From NCBI GenBank assembly GCA_029204225.1, contig CM055112.1, positions 31,012,934 to 31,076,933 on the forward strand: DNA of 64,000 nt, read 5' to 3'. The translations under genes were made by a program, and so were the position numbers. This DNA comes from Diphasiastrum complanatum. Lineage: Eukaryota > Streptophyta > Lycopodiopsida > Lycopodiales > Lycopodiaceae. Shown piece by piece: positions 46,936 through 58,100 of the stretch (positions are counted from its first letter, which is position 1; each line of letters starts with the position of its first letter). The notes under the pieces are model-generated. The model saw only the letters and a list, made by a program, of their open reading frames with translations, searched no databases and was not told the DNA's origin.

Positions 46936-47313
46936 TTAGCCAGAGTCGGTGCAGCTGGAGCAGTAGTTGAGGGTGGCCTCACAAGCTCCTCCATTAAAAG
47001 CATGACTTCCACAACGGCCACAACCAGAAGCATATATCTGGTTAAACTGATCCTTGAGCTGGGAACCCGCCATGGAGGGGTAATTGCCATCGCATCGGAA
47101 AATAGCTGTGCACGATCCGGAGACACGAGAAGTGTAGCCTGTGTAGGTGGTTCCATCATCGTATCGACCGAAAGCAGTCCTACAGTCGTTAGGGTGGACA
47201 CTGGGACATTTACCGGAGCCATGACAGTTATTGGAATAGGCAGTAATGGATGAGCCGGCAAGGCATGCGAAGGCAACGAAGAGAGCAAGAGCGAGGGCCT
47301 TGAAATGCATCAT
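46936..47313 (-). CDS. KP4-like small secreted cysteine-rich protein
   Basis: The 125-residue frame starts at ATG 47313. A typical signal peptide covers residues 1 to about 25 (Lys5, hydrophobic core, then a small-residue cut region before Tyr26). The mature part of about 100 residues has ten cysteines, enough for five disulfides, in the KP4-like pattern: NCHGSGKC at its start, a central single Cys pair, GCGRCGS, and a final YCSSC. KP4 family proteins in fungi block calcium channels and inhibit growth of other fungi; homologues occur in moss. Antifungal defence is the likely role, by inference. TATA box, leader and poly(A) signal are in place and no intron is needed. The frame is the only unbroken copy of three here. 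Confidence 0.85.
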   Translation of the reverse strand: MMHFKALALALFVAFACLAGSSITAYSNNCHGSGKCPSVHPNDCRTAFGRYDDGTTYTGYTSRVSGSCTAIFRCDGNYPSMAGSQLKDQFNQIYASGCGRCGSHAFNGGACEATLNYCSSCTDSG

Positions 47314-47385
47314 CTCAAAATGTGAAGTATATAGATGAGATTGTTCTTACTACTTGTGTGTTATACATGATGTCCAGGCACGGCC

Positions 47386-47392
47386 TTTTATA
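47386..47392 (-). promoter_or_regulatory. TATA box of the KP4-like gene
   Basis: TATAAAA on the minus strand, 73 bases before the ATG, conserved at the same spacing in copy A (4336-4342) and present in copy B (21739-21745). Confidence 0.75.
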
Positions 47393-48150
47393 CTCCCCTA
47401 GAGATGCAGCTAGCTGTTTATTTATATGTCAGGATCAGGATCAGGACCAAGACCTGGACGCCGCCAGTTCGAGCTTCGCTCCAGCTTCATCGAACCTGCT
47501 AGTCAAGGAGCGGTGTTACTGTCACTAACATTGTACACTCACGGGTAGTCACTTGGAATTTATTAGACATTGTTGAGTAGGCGTCGTGTCTGGAATGATC
47601 ATGTCATGCTGGTAAACTTCCTTGCCCCACTAAGCTACCCGTGTCCTGTACCAGGTCGAAGCAAGCATAAATTGAATTTACGTTGGATCTACTTCATAGT
47701 TTTGTATGACATTAGAAGCTTCTTTTAACTATATGACTTTGTCAAATTCTGGTATCAATGGCTTCATATTTGAACATGAGTTGGTGGTAGGTGCTCCAAG
47801 CATTTGAGGTACGTACTTTCCCCCAATAGAATTGGCAAATGAGACAACAATTTCTCTACTATCACCAAGCCAAGTTGAAAATTTCACTAAGGTTCTAGAT
47901 GTCACACAAGACAATATGAACATATCAAATCTAAACATTAGAATCTACACATTAGCGTACCATACAAATTCAATAAGGTTGCCCTCTTTCCTCTTACGTC
48001 TTTGATCAGATAGACTTAGAGCATGTAATTTATGTTCTTCACTTGGCCCAATCCTCTACAAGGATTGAAGCCATCCCCACTCCCTTTGATGTATATAAAA
48101 TTGAGACCTTGATGGATCAATTTTTTTCCAAAGATACTATGTTTTTTCAT
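47393..48150 (-). promoter_or_regulatory. Upstream region of the KP4-like gene, conserved in copies
   Basis: Blocks of this stretch recur at 3860-4335, 21746-22130 and 23590-23800. The GATCAGGATCAGGACC block (about 47430-47450) and the CACGGGTAG blocks are candidates for shared control sites. Confidence 0.55.
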
Positions 48151-49461
48151 AGTCTACATGAGGACTGTTTTGAAATATGGCTGTAAATCCTTTTAGGAGC
48201 TCTTCTACTTTTCACATGGACAAGTTTTGAGAGTCCCCTTGTTAGAAGAGCAAGTTGTATTTTTTCCTTATTTGTAGCTCAACGGTTAGAGAATAATTTT
48301 TCATGAGATTGTTGTGAGAAGGTGAAACCAACATTCACTTGAAACACTGAGAATACTGAACCTTTTTTTAGTTTATGAGCAATCCATAACATTAGTAGAT
48401 AGCACTAGCTATGCATAGTTTATAAGAGTAAGTGTGACAAGGTGAAACCAACATTCAAAAGAGTGAGAAAAGTCAATTTTTATACATAGACAAAGTAGAA
48501 GAATCAATTCATGTCTTTTACTCTATGTGTGATCATAACTTAAGATACATAGACATGCTATCAACCTATTTGCGTGCAAAAAATGTAGAAGGGCCCAACT
48601 TCAAAGCAAAAGATAGTGTCATCTATAAAGCATAGCCAAAGAAACTTTGAATCATCAAATCAGAGGCACAGAGGACTGACAAGCAAGATTTAAGAGAATC
48701 ACCATAGCCCACCATATGTACAAGAGCCATAGCCCACCATATGTACAAAAGCCAAGAAGCAAGCACAAGAAGAAGGAAGAGGGGAAACAATCAAGGAGTA
48801 GATAAAGGGCCAAAAAGAAGACAAGAAGCCCTAAAAATAAGAGCAAGAAAAAAGGAAGCTGACAGATGGAAAATATAATGCTAGCAAGCAACTAAGAAGA
48901 AGAGACAACTTAAGGAGAAGCCAAGAGGCATGTCAGAATGTCCATCGTCCAAGCCAACCAAAGGACACAATCAAGTGATGACATTGTATAATCGTCAATC
49001 CATAAAGATACTACCATCTCAATCTTGTGTACTAGAGCATAGACCATCATCAAGCATGCTTAGACCCCCACCAAGCTACAACGTAGCATACAATTACATT
49101 CTAGCTTCGTCCCTCACAAACATACATCTTGATATACGATATCATCTTGGCCTAACCATGTGAGAGAGCTTTTTATTCTCCAAGAGAGAATGAATGTTAG
49201 GACCATGGAAACATGCCTCTATATACATAGTAAAAAGTGGGGTGGGGTCACCTCCACCGACATGGTCATGTCATACCCATTGATATGTGTTGGTCATGCA
49301 CATCAACATGAATCAATAAGTTAGGGTTACCTTATGCCAGTAGAACATTGACATGTGGCACCCAAATGATTGATAGGTTTTTCCATTGCTTCCCTAATCT
49401 GGATAGACACAATTTTTAGTTCTGGGTAGATTTATCAGAGGTAGGTGTAAAATAATTACGA
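48151..49461. other. No gene seen
   Basis: A 25-bp unit CCATAGCCCACCATATGTAC.. is repeated in tandem at 48702-48726 and 48727-48751 with one difference. Purine-rich from 48750 to 48930. Confidence 0.4.
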
Positions 49462-50035
49462 ATGTCTTCAGGTGCGAGTGCTTCCAACTTGGGCCATGCT
49501 CACATTCTTCTCGCGATGGATGTTGTACTAGGTGGCCATACTCAAGCATCACTCTTCCAATGTTTCAAAGGAAAGAAGCATGATGATTCGGATATGTATA
49601 TTCATCAATTCTTGGCAGTCTATCAAGCAAATCGGGAGATAGAGGACATCTGGAAGTTGGAATTGTTTCCAACAACATTGAAGGGAAATGCTCTGCAATG
49701 GTGTTCCCAATATTGGTTGCACGAATTCCAGACTTGGGATGACCTACGATGAGCATTCTTGAAGAGGTACCATCATGAGCATGAAGATGAGGAGATTTTG
49801 GATAAACTCCAAGCCATAAAGCAAAAGGAGAAGGAAGATATCTTAGCTTACATTCAGCGATTGAAAGTTATTGAAAAATGGCTTCAGGATCCGTTGACAG
49901 ACGCCAAACCCATCAAGTATTTCCGCCATGGTCTCCATAAAGTGCTTAGGAGAGGCACCACATCCTTGCATGGTCAGCTGTTGGAATGTATTGTGGAAGC
50001 TGCTCAACATTTAGAGGAGAAATAAACACGAAAGA
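49462..50035 (+). pseudogene. Ty3/gypsy gag relic
   Basis: Starts at ATG 49462 and reads FQCFKGKKHDDSDMYIHQFL, LFPTTLKGNALQWCSQ, a stop TGA at 49750-49752, then FLKRYHHEHEDEEILDKLQAIKQKEKEDILAYIQRL, and ends at a stop near 50025. This is the retrotransposon gag domain (PF03732 type). The TGA follows an Arg codon and sits where a second Arg (CGA) would fit, a C-to-T change. Acidic sequence follows to about 50220. No zinc knuckle or pol was found. Confidence 0.8.
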
Positions 50036-50935
50036 TCTAGCATCGATGACACCATAGAAGAAGCGGTTCGTCAGGGTCCAACTTTGACACCGATTCAGAG
50101 ACTGATAGTTCCACCGACTCAGACGCGGAATCATCTTTGGATGATGGAAAGACATCAAAGAAGCATGAGGACAAGGAGCCAAAACCTGTTCGAAAAAATA
50201 ATGTCATCTGATGGGGCAAGGGAGATAGAAGAATGTGAATAGAGAAGAGAGCAGGAATATTGCGGAACAGCTCTCCCATTCTAATCAACTGCTAATGCAA
50301 AAACAGTCTAATAAACAACTTATGCTAAATGTAATCACATCTTTAAGTGTTCTAATTGCCCAACAGGATCTGAAACATTAATTCATACTCTGAAACAAGA
50401 GTCCAGTCCACCAAAGAGATTAGAGATGATCTGTATGTGGTACTACTGAAATCAAATTCAACGTGAAGTATAGTTCTAAAATAAATGGAAGAGCAATATG
50501 ATAACACGAGTTTCTCAAACGTCAAAGACAACCATCGTCTGATCAAAAACTGAGGAGTCGTAGATGTCCGTGTTATGATCAGAGTGACTAAACAAGTGCA
50601 ATCAAACAGCAATGAAACTGCATTCAGTCACAACAAGCATTCATCTATGTTGTACACAGATAAAAGCAAGCTGCTGCTATATTACACTGAAGCACAATAC
50701 AAAATAGCAATTACAACCAAAAATGATGGCGTAATTGGGAGGCTCAAATAATGTGTCTCATGGACGGAGCAACACGTTATCTGTGCTTGGATGATCTATT
50801 TATAGATTTCATCCGTGTATTAATTACATTGAATGCTTGTCATCTAATTAGGAAAGTCGTTGTACTTGGAAGTATATGGCTTATGTGACAACTATACACA
50901 GTATATATACAGTCGGACGAAGACGTCACTGGAAC
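50036..50935. other. No gene seen
   Basis: Probably the broken continuation of the gag relic, then unassigned DNA. Confidence 0.35.
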
Positions 50936-50956
50936 ATTCCTCGTTTATTTTGAACG

Positions 50957-51107
50957 ACCTTCGGGATTTTTCTTTCTCTTCGTTTTTTTCACAAGAAGCC
51001 GAAGGTGCCCCAAAAATGACGATGTCTTTAGAACAGCTTAACGCATGAAGACAGATGACCTTCGGGATTTTCTCTCTCTTCGCATTTTTCGCAAAGAGCC
51101 GAAGGTG
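50957..51107. repeat. Tandem pair of ACCTTCGGG..GCCGAAGGT hairpins
   Basis: 50957-51007 and 51058-51107 are near-copies 101 bases apart. Each opens with ACCTTCGGG, has a CT-rich middle, and closes with GCCGAAGGTG, so each can fold with an 8- to 9-bp stem. Confidence 0.7.
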
Positions 51108-51129
51108 TGTTAAAAAGAAAATCGGGCCA

Positions 51130-52260
51130 TTGGACTTCAATATGTTTTCATGTAGGTGAGTCACTTGGTACTTGCATCACATCATTCGTAGATTGAGTTT
51201 TAACATGCCGATCCATTAGTTGTGCCAAAGATTGACATTGAAATAAACGCTACAATCATAGGATAATTGGAAAATCTTGTAACACTTTTCGTGGCACTTT
51301 ATCCCCTTGGTCATCTCGATAACGTGAAGCGTTACACATTGGACATTGAAGCTTTTTTTAATGCTCACCTCTATATAAAACATGGTCTTCTTATTGTGTT
51401 GTAATCCATCCCAAGCATGTTCATCATCTTTCGTGTTTTTTTTGTGTTTAGGTATCACGTTTTCTTTCAAAAGTATTCTATGCAACAACCTGAAAAAAAA
51501 CAGCAATGTCGATTGTTAGAAAAGAAAAAAAGATCAACTTGTAAATATGCTATTAAGTACAAAAGTTTTGTTATGGTTTAAGTACCCAAATAATGATGTG
51601 ACACTACGTCACTCCATTTTGTATGTTGCTTGAAGGTTTAGAATAAGAATTGACATAACTTGTCTCGAAATGGATGCTCCTGGATACAAAGGGGTGTCTG
51701 TCTCTTGATGTAATAGAATCTCGTCATCATCCATCTCACATTGTTCATAATCTCCATTTTCATTAGAAGATGTGTGCGTAGCATCATTCACATTTGTTTC
51801 AAATTAAGATTCAAACATATTGTGCATTGCTTCATAGTGTTGTACCTCACCATCATCATTAGAATCCAGTGCATTACTCTTTTCTCCAATTGTATTTTCC
51901 TCTTCACTTTGTTTTGTTCTTTGCTCTCTCATGTCTATCAAAACTTGACGTTGATTGTAACTAAATACGGATGGATCAACGTCGTGGAATGACATTCGAT
52001 GTATTGGCTACACACATTAAACAAATTCAATAAGGGCTATACATAGATTGACAAGCATTATAATAAAAAACGGTCATATAAATTTAACAAATCTCAACGT
52101 CTTCCAAATTCGATGGTTGACCCTCATCTTTTCGTCCAAACTTCCACAAATGAACAATGCGTCTTTCATGCATCTTTTGCCCATCACGCTTGATGCATGT
52201 GCACCATATTTTATCTTGAAAATAGTTTTTCTGCGAGAAACAAAAATCAAGTACATGTCA
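51130..52260 (-). pseudogene. CACTA transposase N-terminal relic, copy d
   Basis: Minus-strand blocks in TNP2 order: acidic linker (51995-51700), TDTPLYPGASISR..LILNLQATYKM (51700-51610), DHVLYRGEH-like and QCPMCNASRYRDDQGDKVPRKVL (about 51390-51270), in mixed frames with stops. The CPMC..RY.D..G.K.P.KVL block is the second Cys cluster of TNP2. Catalytic and DUF4218 parts are absent. 52256-52074 reads a Met-rich frame that may be the first domain; less sure. Confidence 0.65.
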
Positions 52261-52421
52261 TGTTAGCATAATGTTCGAAATCATGTTTAACTTATAGTAG
52301 CAAATTCTTTATGAACATGGAAACATGCATGTATATTATTCACCTTGTTGACTTGAGTACGGTTAAATTTACACAAGCTAGTTTGCACAATTACCACTTG
52401 TAAATGACTTTGAGACCATGT

Positions 52422-53039
52422 TGTGGGATGTCACACGTGACAAGAGCATAGGATACCTTATTCTAAGTCAAATCATTAATCTAGCTTTGGAATGGTACCT
52501 TTGGGATATGTCCAAAGAGTGCATAGATAGGGTAGAGAAAAAGTAGGAGCTAAAAATAGCATTTTTCTCATTGTTTTTGGATCTTGAGGCATTGACCCTA
52601 AATAGGGTGGATCAAGTGGATCTTTAGGTTAGATGTTAGGGTTAGGTTATGATGAATACATATAAGCCCTAATATTCTCAGATCCGAGCTCTACGTGTAT
52701 AAATATGTGATGGGATTTCCATCTAATAATGAGCAAAATCGAGATTTTCCTTCTTGACTAGTTTGAGTCTATGATTTGATTGATGAATGCTATTGGCATA
52801 TGATTTTTTGTGATGATTGAATGAGTTTGGAGTTGTAGGTATAGTACACAGGCAACATCAGGCCATACTTTCACACGTGTGAAGAGTCTTGGAGATAATT
52901 CATGGAGTTCAAGCCAAGATAAGCTAGGAATCAATGCATTGATTAGTAATCTAACTTCTAGATCTTGTTTGGATCTTAAGTAGGTGCTTTATCCATCATT
53001 TCTAGGATCAAATGGGATTATTTTTCTGCATTTTTATCA
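52422..53039 (+). repeat. Solitary copia 5' LTR
   Basis: Starts TGTGGGATG and ends TTTTTATCA, followed at once by the primer site. TATAAATA at 52698-52705 and TCACACGTGTGA at 52871-52882. The internal part is gone after about 53130. The left edge is inferred from the TG start only. Confidence 0.65.
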
Positions 53040-53052
53040 TGGTATCAGAGCC
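53040..53052 (+). other. Primer-binding site, tRNA-iMet type
   Basis: TGGTATCAGAGCC directly after the LTR end. Confidence 0.85.
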
Positions 53053-53379
53053 ATTTCAAGAAATGAACTTCACTTCATACTAGAATCATAGATTTTGATA
53101 TCTAGACATAATCTATGAGTAGTACCTTCAATTCTTGATCAATTTGAGTGAAGAGGGATCTAATGGTTTTTTATTTACAGGCGTTTTAGCTTCAAAATCC
53201 GAGTTGTGGTCATCTCTTATGTGGATATCAGCATCTCATACCCTCTTAGGTTTCTCTTTTGGTGTATTCCACTCAATCTCTAGCACATCTTCATGTTTTG
53301 GTTCATCATTATCTGTATCAGTTTTTGATTCATCACTAGACACTTCTTCCCATTCCGAAGAGAGTATAGGGGCTTAATT

Positions 53380-54170
53380 GAGGGGTCTCAGGGTATCCAT
53401 CAACTACCAGTCGACTCTTCCCTCTACCAAAAATCAATAGTCTTGCAGGAATGTCTACTGTGCAGTCACTTAATCATAACCAATGCCTCCCTAATAGGAG
53501 AAAATAACTCTTATAGCCTGCCAACATTCTCATGACATAGAAGTCCACATTCACAGTCTTTCCAACAACTGTAATAGAGACAGATGTCATTTCTCCTCCA
53601 GGTTTGATGACAAAGTTGTTGGCCAATTGCAAGGCAATTAGTGAAGTGGGCTCCAGGTCTATTCCAATCCTGTTTGCCAGTTCTAGGCTTACTATATTCA
53701 CTACCGATCTCGCATCTACCGTAGCTCCTTGGATAACTAAACCATCTATAGTGGCATCAACTTTGGGACAATATCGGTCTACTATGTTGATGTCCACTTT
53801 TCCTATTATAGGTGATTCTATCCTCCTCATTCCCAAATATATCGGCCTCATCATCTGCTTCACCTTCCGCTGGACTGTGGGTGAAAGTTTCTCAATTCAT
53901 TCAAAGTGCGACTCAGATCTAGGTTTCCAATCCTAGGGCTAAGGTCTATGTCACAAATCTGTCTGACTACGGTTCTATTTCTATGTGGTACACAAACGAT
54001 CTTAGGTGGCTTTTTGGCTTCCACTCTCTCCAGTTCTCCAGGCTATGTTTTGTCGATGTTGACTATGGGTGTATTTACATATCACTGAGTGATCTATCTT
54101 CTTGTGCAAGATGTGAAAGATTTCAGATCCTTAAGATCCAATCTACTTGAATGATCTTTGGTTAGAAAGA
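53380..54170 (-). pseudogene. Ty3/gypsy aspartic protease relic
   Basis: The minus-strand frame 53863-53474 reads VDATIDGLVIQGATVDARSVVNIVS..LANRIGI and ends GYKSYFLLLGRHWL, the form of a gypsy retropepsin. The active-site triad D-T/S-G is replaced by DAR, so the enzyme could not work. It continues to about 53380 past a stop (GRGKSRLVVDGYP). Upstream sequence (53870-54170) is the broken preceding part. RT is absent. Confidence 0.65.
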
Positions 54171-54194
54171 GAAATACACTACCAATTTCACCAA

Positions 54195-54508
54195 TGTAGA
54201 AAAATCAGCATCTAGACACAATTTGAGATGCAAACACTAATAGAACTTGATCAAACTTGAATGAAATGATTATGTACTGTTGTCGTCCGTACAAAACCAG
54301 CAAGCTACTGTATTTCACACGTGTGGATCCAAAAATAGCAAATATAGATCATTCTACACATAGAATTGCAAGCAATCACCAAGATAGTGCACCGCTGGAT
54401 AGTAGAACCCAAGAGAACCATGTATAAGCATGAAATGAGATAGAGAAGAGAGAAGATGACTCTCTCCACGAGTTACATCCTTTTATAGCAGGTCCAAACC
54501 CTATTTGG
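54195..54508 (-). repeat. Copia-3 3' LTR, left piece (split by copia-2)
   Basis: From TGTAGAAAAATCAGC at 54195 to TTTGG at 54508. TATA box complement at 54481-54487; CACACGTGTG at 54316-54325. It continues after the insertion at 60935. The unbroken form is seen at 7951-8300. Confidence 0.85.
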
Positions 54509-55163
54509 TGTGAAAAATTCAGATCCTAAGTGGATCTAAACTCCAAGATCATTGGCTTGAATGCTTGCACTCCAAACTACATAAGCTAGGAATTGGCAAC
54601 ACATTCTATGCTACCTAGAATGCAAAGAACTTGATCAAAAAGCATTTATCACAAATGGAAACTTCCATAAACATCAAGTGCGGCCCAAAATAGCATTATA
54701 CAGTCCATAATACATCAGCCTACCACTTTTGGAAAGCACCTAAGATCATACACAATAGCTTGAAGACAATACACACAACAATGCTCTCAATGGAGGAAGA
54801 AACAATGACAATGATCTATTGATCTCAATGAAGCATACAAAAGGTTTCTCCAACCTGTTCTCCACGACTTCCCTACTATTTATGGATGAGGAAGATGACT
54901 CTCTCTCCTCTCTCTAGAAGGTACTTGACCCTAGATATTCCCTATATAGGAAAAATAGCTAAAAATGGCTTATATGACCAAAATACATCAAAATGGTCTC
55001 ATTTTGAAGGGTATGAAGTTTGACACTTCATCATACTGAAAAAATACAGTAAATAAAAACATTGTGGCCTGGTTCACACGTGTGAAACTCCAGAACCAAA
55101 ACTATTTACAATTTTAGCCAATTTAGGCCTCAAACTAGCTAGGAAATGTTGACAATTTTCACA
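54509..55163 (-). repeat. Copia-2 3' LTR
   Basis: 655 bp; TGTGAAAAATTC at the left end, ATTTTCACA at the right. The 14-bp palindrome TTCACACGTGTGAA is at 55073-55086. Confidence 0.96.
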
Positions 55164-58100
55164 CTCCCTCTTCAACAATGGATGCTAGTTTCAACATAGT
55201 CTTTGAGCACATTCCAAGATTAGATCTATGCATTAAATATAGGTCCTTTCCCAATGGTTTGGTGAAGATATCAGCCACACACTCCTTTGAAGAGACATGT
55301 TGAAGCTCCACCTCTTTGGCAATGACTTGATCTCTCACAAAATGGTGAGCAATCTCAATGTGCTTGCTCCTTGCATGAAAAACAGGATTGCTTGCCAAGC
55401 TTTGGGCTGAAAGGTTATCACAAAGTATGATTGGAGTCTTCTCTGGTTCCAGCAAGTGAAGATCCAATAACATCCTCTTGATCCAAAGAATCTCCTTGGT
55501 GCATGTTGTTAATGCCTTGTACTCGGCTTCGGTGGAAGATAGAGAGATAGTTGGTTGCTTCTTTGATAGCCATGAGACCACTCCATCTCCAAGATAGATT
55601 GCAAAGGCACTTGTTGACTTCCTATCCATTTGATCACCTGCAAAATCTGAATCTGAAAATCCACAAAGGTTAGGTGTAGTACCTCCATACAAGATGCCAA
55701 AATCTCTAGATCCCGAGATGTATCTAAGTACTCTCTTTCCTAGCTTCCAATGAGCCTCACTAGGATCTTGCATAAATTGACTTAGTTTACCAACCACAAA
55801 GCTTAGATCAGGTCTTGTGATGGTTAACCATATAAGAGATCCTATTAGCTTTCTATAGAGAGTAATGTCCTTGAAGGATCTTTCATTACTTCTTGTAGTT
55901 AGCTTTACATTTGATTCCATAGGAGTAGAAACAACTTTACAATCTTCCATATGAAACCTTTTTAGAATAGAGTTAACATACTTTTCTTGACATATGAATG
56001 TAGATTTAGAAGTTCTAATAATCTCTATTCCTAAGATATAATGAAGTTTACCAAGATCTTGAATTTCAAACTCTCTTTTGAGTGCCATCTTGATTTCATC
56101 TATATCTAGATTGTTACCACCACTTAAGATAATGTCATCAACATAGATCAAAAGTAAAGTGATATCATTTTCATTCAATCTAAAGTAGAGAGAATGATCA
56201 TACTCACTCATAACAAAGTTTTGAGAAAGTAAGAAGGAATTGAGCTTAGCATACCAACTCCTTGGTGCTTGCTTTAGCCCATACAAACTCTTTTGGAGAT
56301 AGCACACATGATTAGGCTCATCATGTGAAACATAGCCCTCGGGTTGCTCCATGTAAATATCTTCTTCAAGATCACCATTCAAGAAGGCATTAGTAACATC
56401 CATTTGCCACATATCCCAATCATAAAGAGTTGCAAGAGAGATTAGGATTCGAATAGTTACCATCTTTGCCACGGGTGCAAAGGTCTCATCATAGTCAATA
56501 CCATATTCTTGAGCATACCCCTTTGCCACCAACCTTGCCTTGTACTTGTTGATTGATCCATCTTGATTTGTCTTGATCTTGAAGATCCACTTACAACCAA
56601 TTGCCTTCTTGTCCTTTGGAAGCTTTACCAACCTCCATGTGTTGCTTTTGATGAGTGCTTGATGCTCATGATCCATGGCTTGGATCCATTCCTTCTTTTG
56701 AATTGCTTCACCTACACAAGTTGGTTCATCAAAAGAGGTAAGAAAAGCAAAGTTAGAGTTGTCCACCACTTGCTTTCCTTTTTCATCATAGGTTAGCCTT
56801 GATGGCTTAGCCCTTTGCCTTTGAGTCTTCCTTGAAGTTTGCTTTGGAGTGGCATCTCCATCTTCATCCAAGACATCTTGCACATCATGATGATTAGTAG
56901 GCACATCAACATCAACATCAACAACATTGGAAACATTCTCTTCATGAAAGATGACATCCCTACTTATGACAACTTTCTTTGTAGAAGGAATGTACACTTT
57001 GTAAGCCTTGCTTACTTCACTATAGCCAACAAACACACCCTTCTTTGATGAAGGATCTTCTTTAGTTCTATCATCAAGTGTGATATTGACAAAACATGTA
57101 CATCCAAAGATCCTACAATGCTTGACACTCGGCCTTCTACCATAAAGAACCTCATGAGGAGTTTTACCATCCAAGGAAGCACTTGTCCATCTATTACATA
57201 GATAGTTAGCACATGCTAAAGCTTCCCCCCAAAAAGACTTAGCAAGATTAGCATGTAGTCTCATTGCCTTGGCACATTCACAAAGGGTTCTATTCTTCCT
57301 CTCGGCCACTCCATTCTGTTGTGGAGTCCTAGGACTAGACATCTCCCTCTTAATCCCATGTGCTATACAAAAGTCTTTGAACCTATTTGAGGTGTATTCC
57401 CCTCCATTATCAGATCTTAAGCATTTGATCTTTGTATTGAATTGGTTTTCCATTTCATTCTTGAACTTGACAAATGCAGCAAACACTTCATCCTTACTTT
57501 TAAGAAGATAGATCCAAGTATACCTACTAAAGTCATCAATGAAAGTTGCATACATCTTTGCCCCACCATTGCTAGTTGTACTAGAAGAATGAATATCAGA
57601 ATGCACAAGTTGAAAAGCTTCTTTAGATCTAGAAGTAGATCTAGAATAAGCAAGTCTATGAGATTTGGACAAGGCACAATGTTCACAAACACTATTGTTT
57701 GCAACAAGACTTTTAGGGAGACCAAGAACAAGCTCTTTCTTTGCCATTACCTCCAAAGATTTGAAGTTGGGATGGCCCAACCTCTTGTGCCAAACTTCTT
57801 GGTTTGTCAATTGCTCCCTAGCCATACATCCTTCATGATTAGAGATCACACATGCATCAAGCTTGAAAAGTTTACCATGCCTCCTACCTTGAGCAATCAA
57901 GGATCCACATTTACTTATCAAACATGCATCTCCAATGAACTCCACATCAAGTCCTTTGTCAATCATTTGACTTACACTAAGCAAATTCTTAGTGATTGAA
58001 GGAATGTACAAGACATTTTCAAGATTTGCTTTCCTATTTGTTGAAAGGGAAATAGGAATAGTGCCTATGCCTTTGATGTCACATTGACCATCATTTGCAG

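Noticed and set aside
46882-47253. 123-codon frame antisense to the KP4-like gene
   Set aside because: The minus strand has the signal peptide, cysteines and TATA box; the plus frame has no such support.
57442-57999. 185-codon frame on the plus strand within copia-2
   Set aside because: It is the antisense of a strongly supported integrase region.
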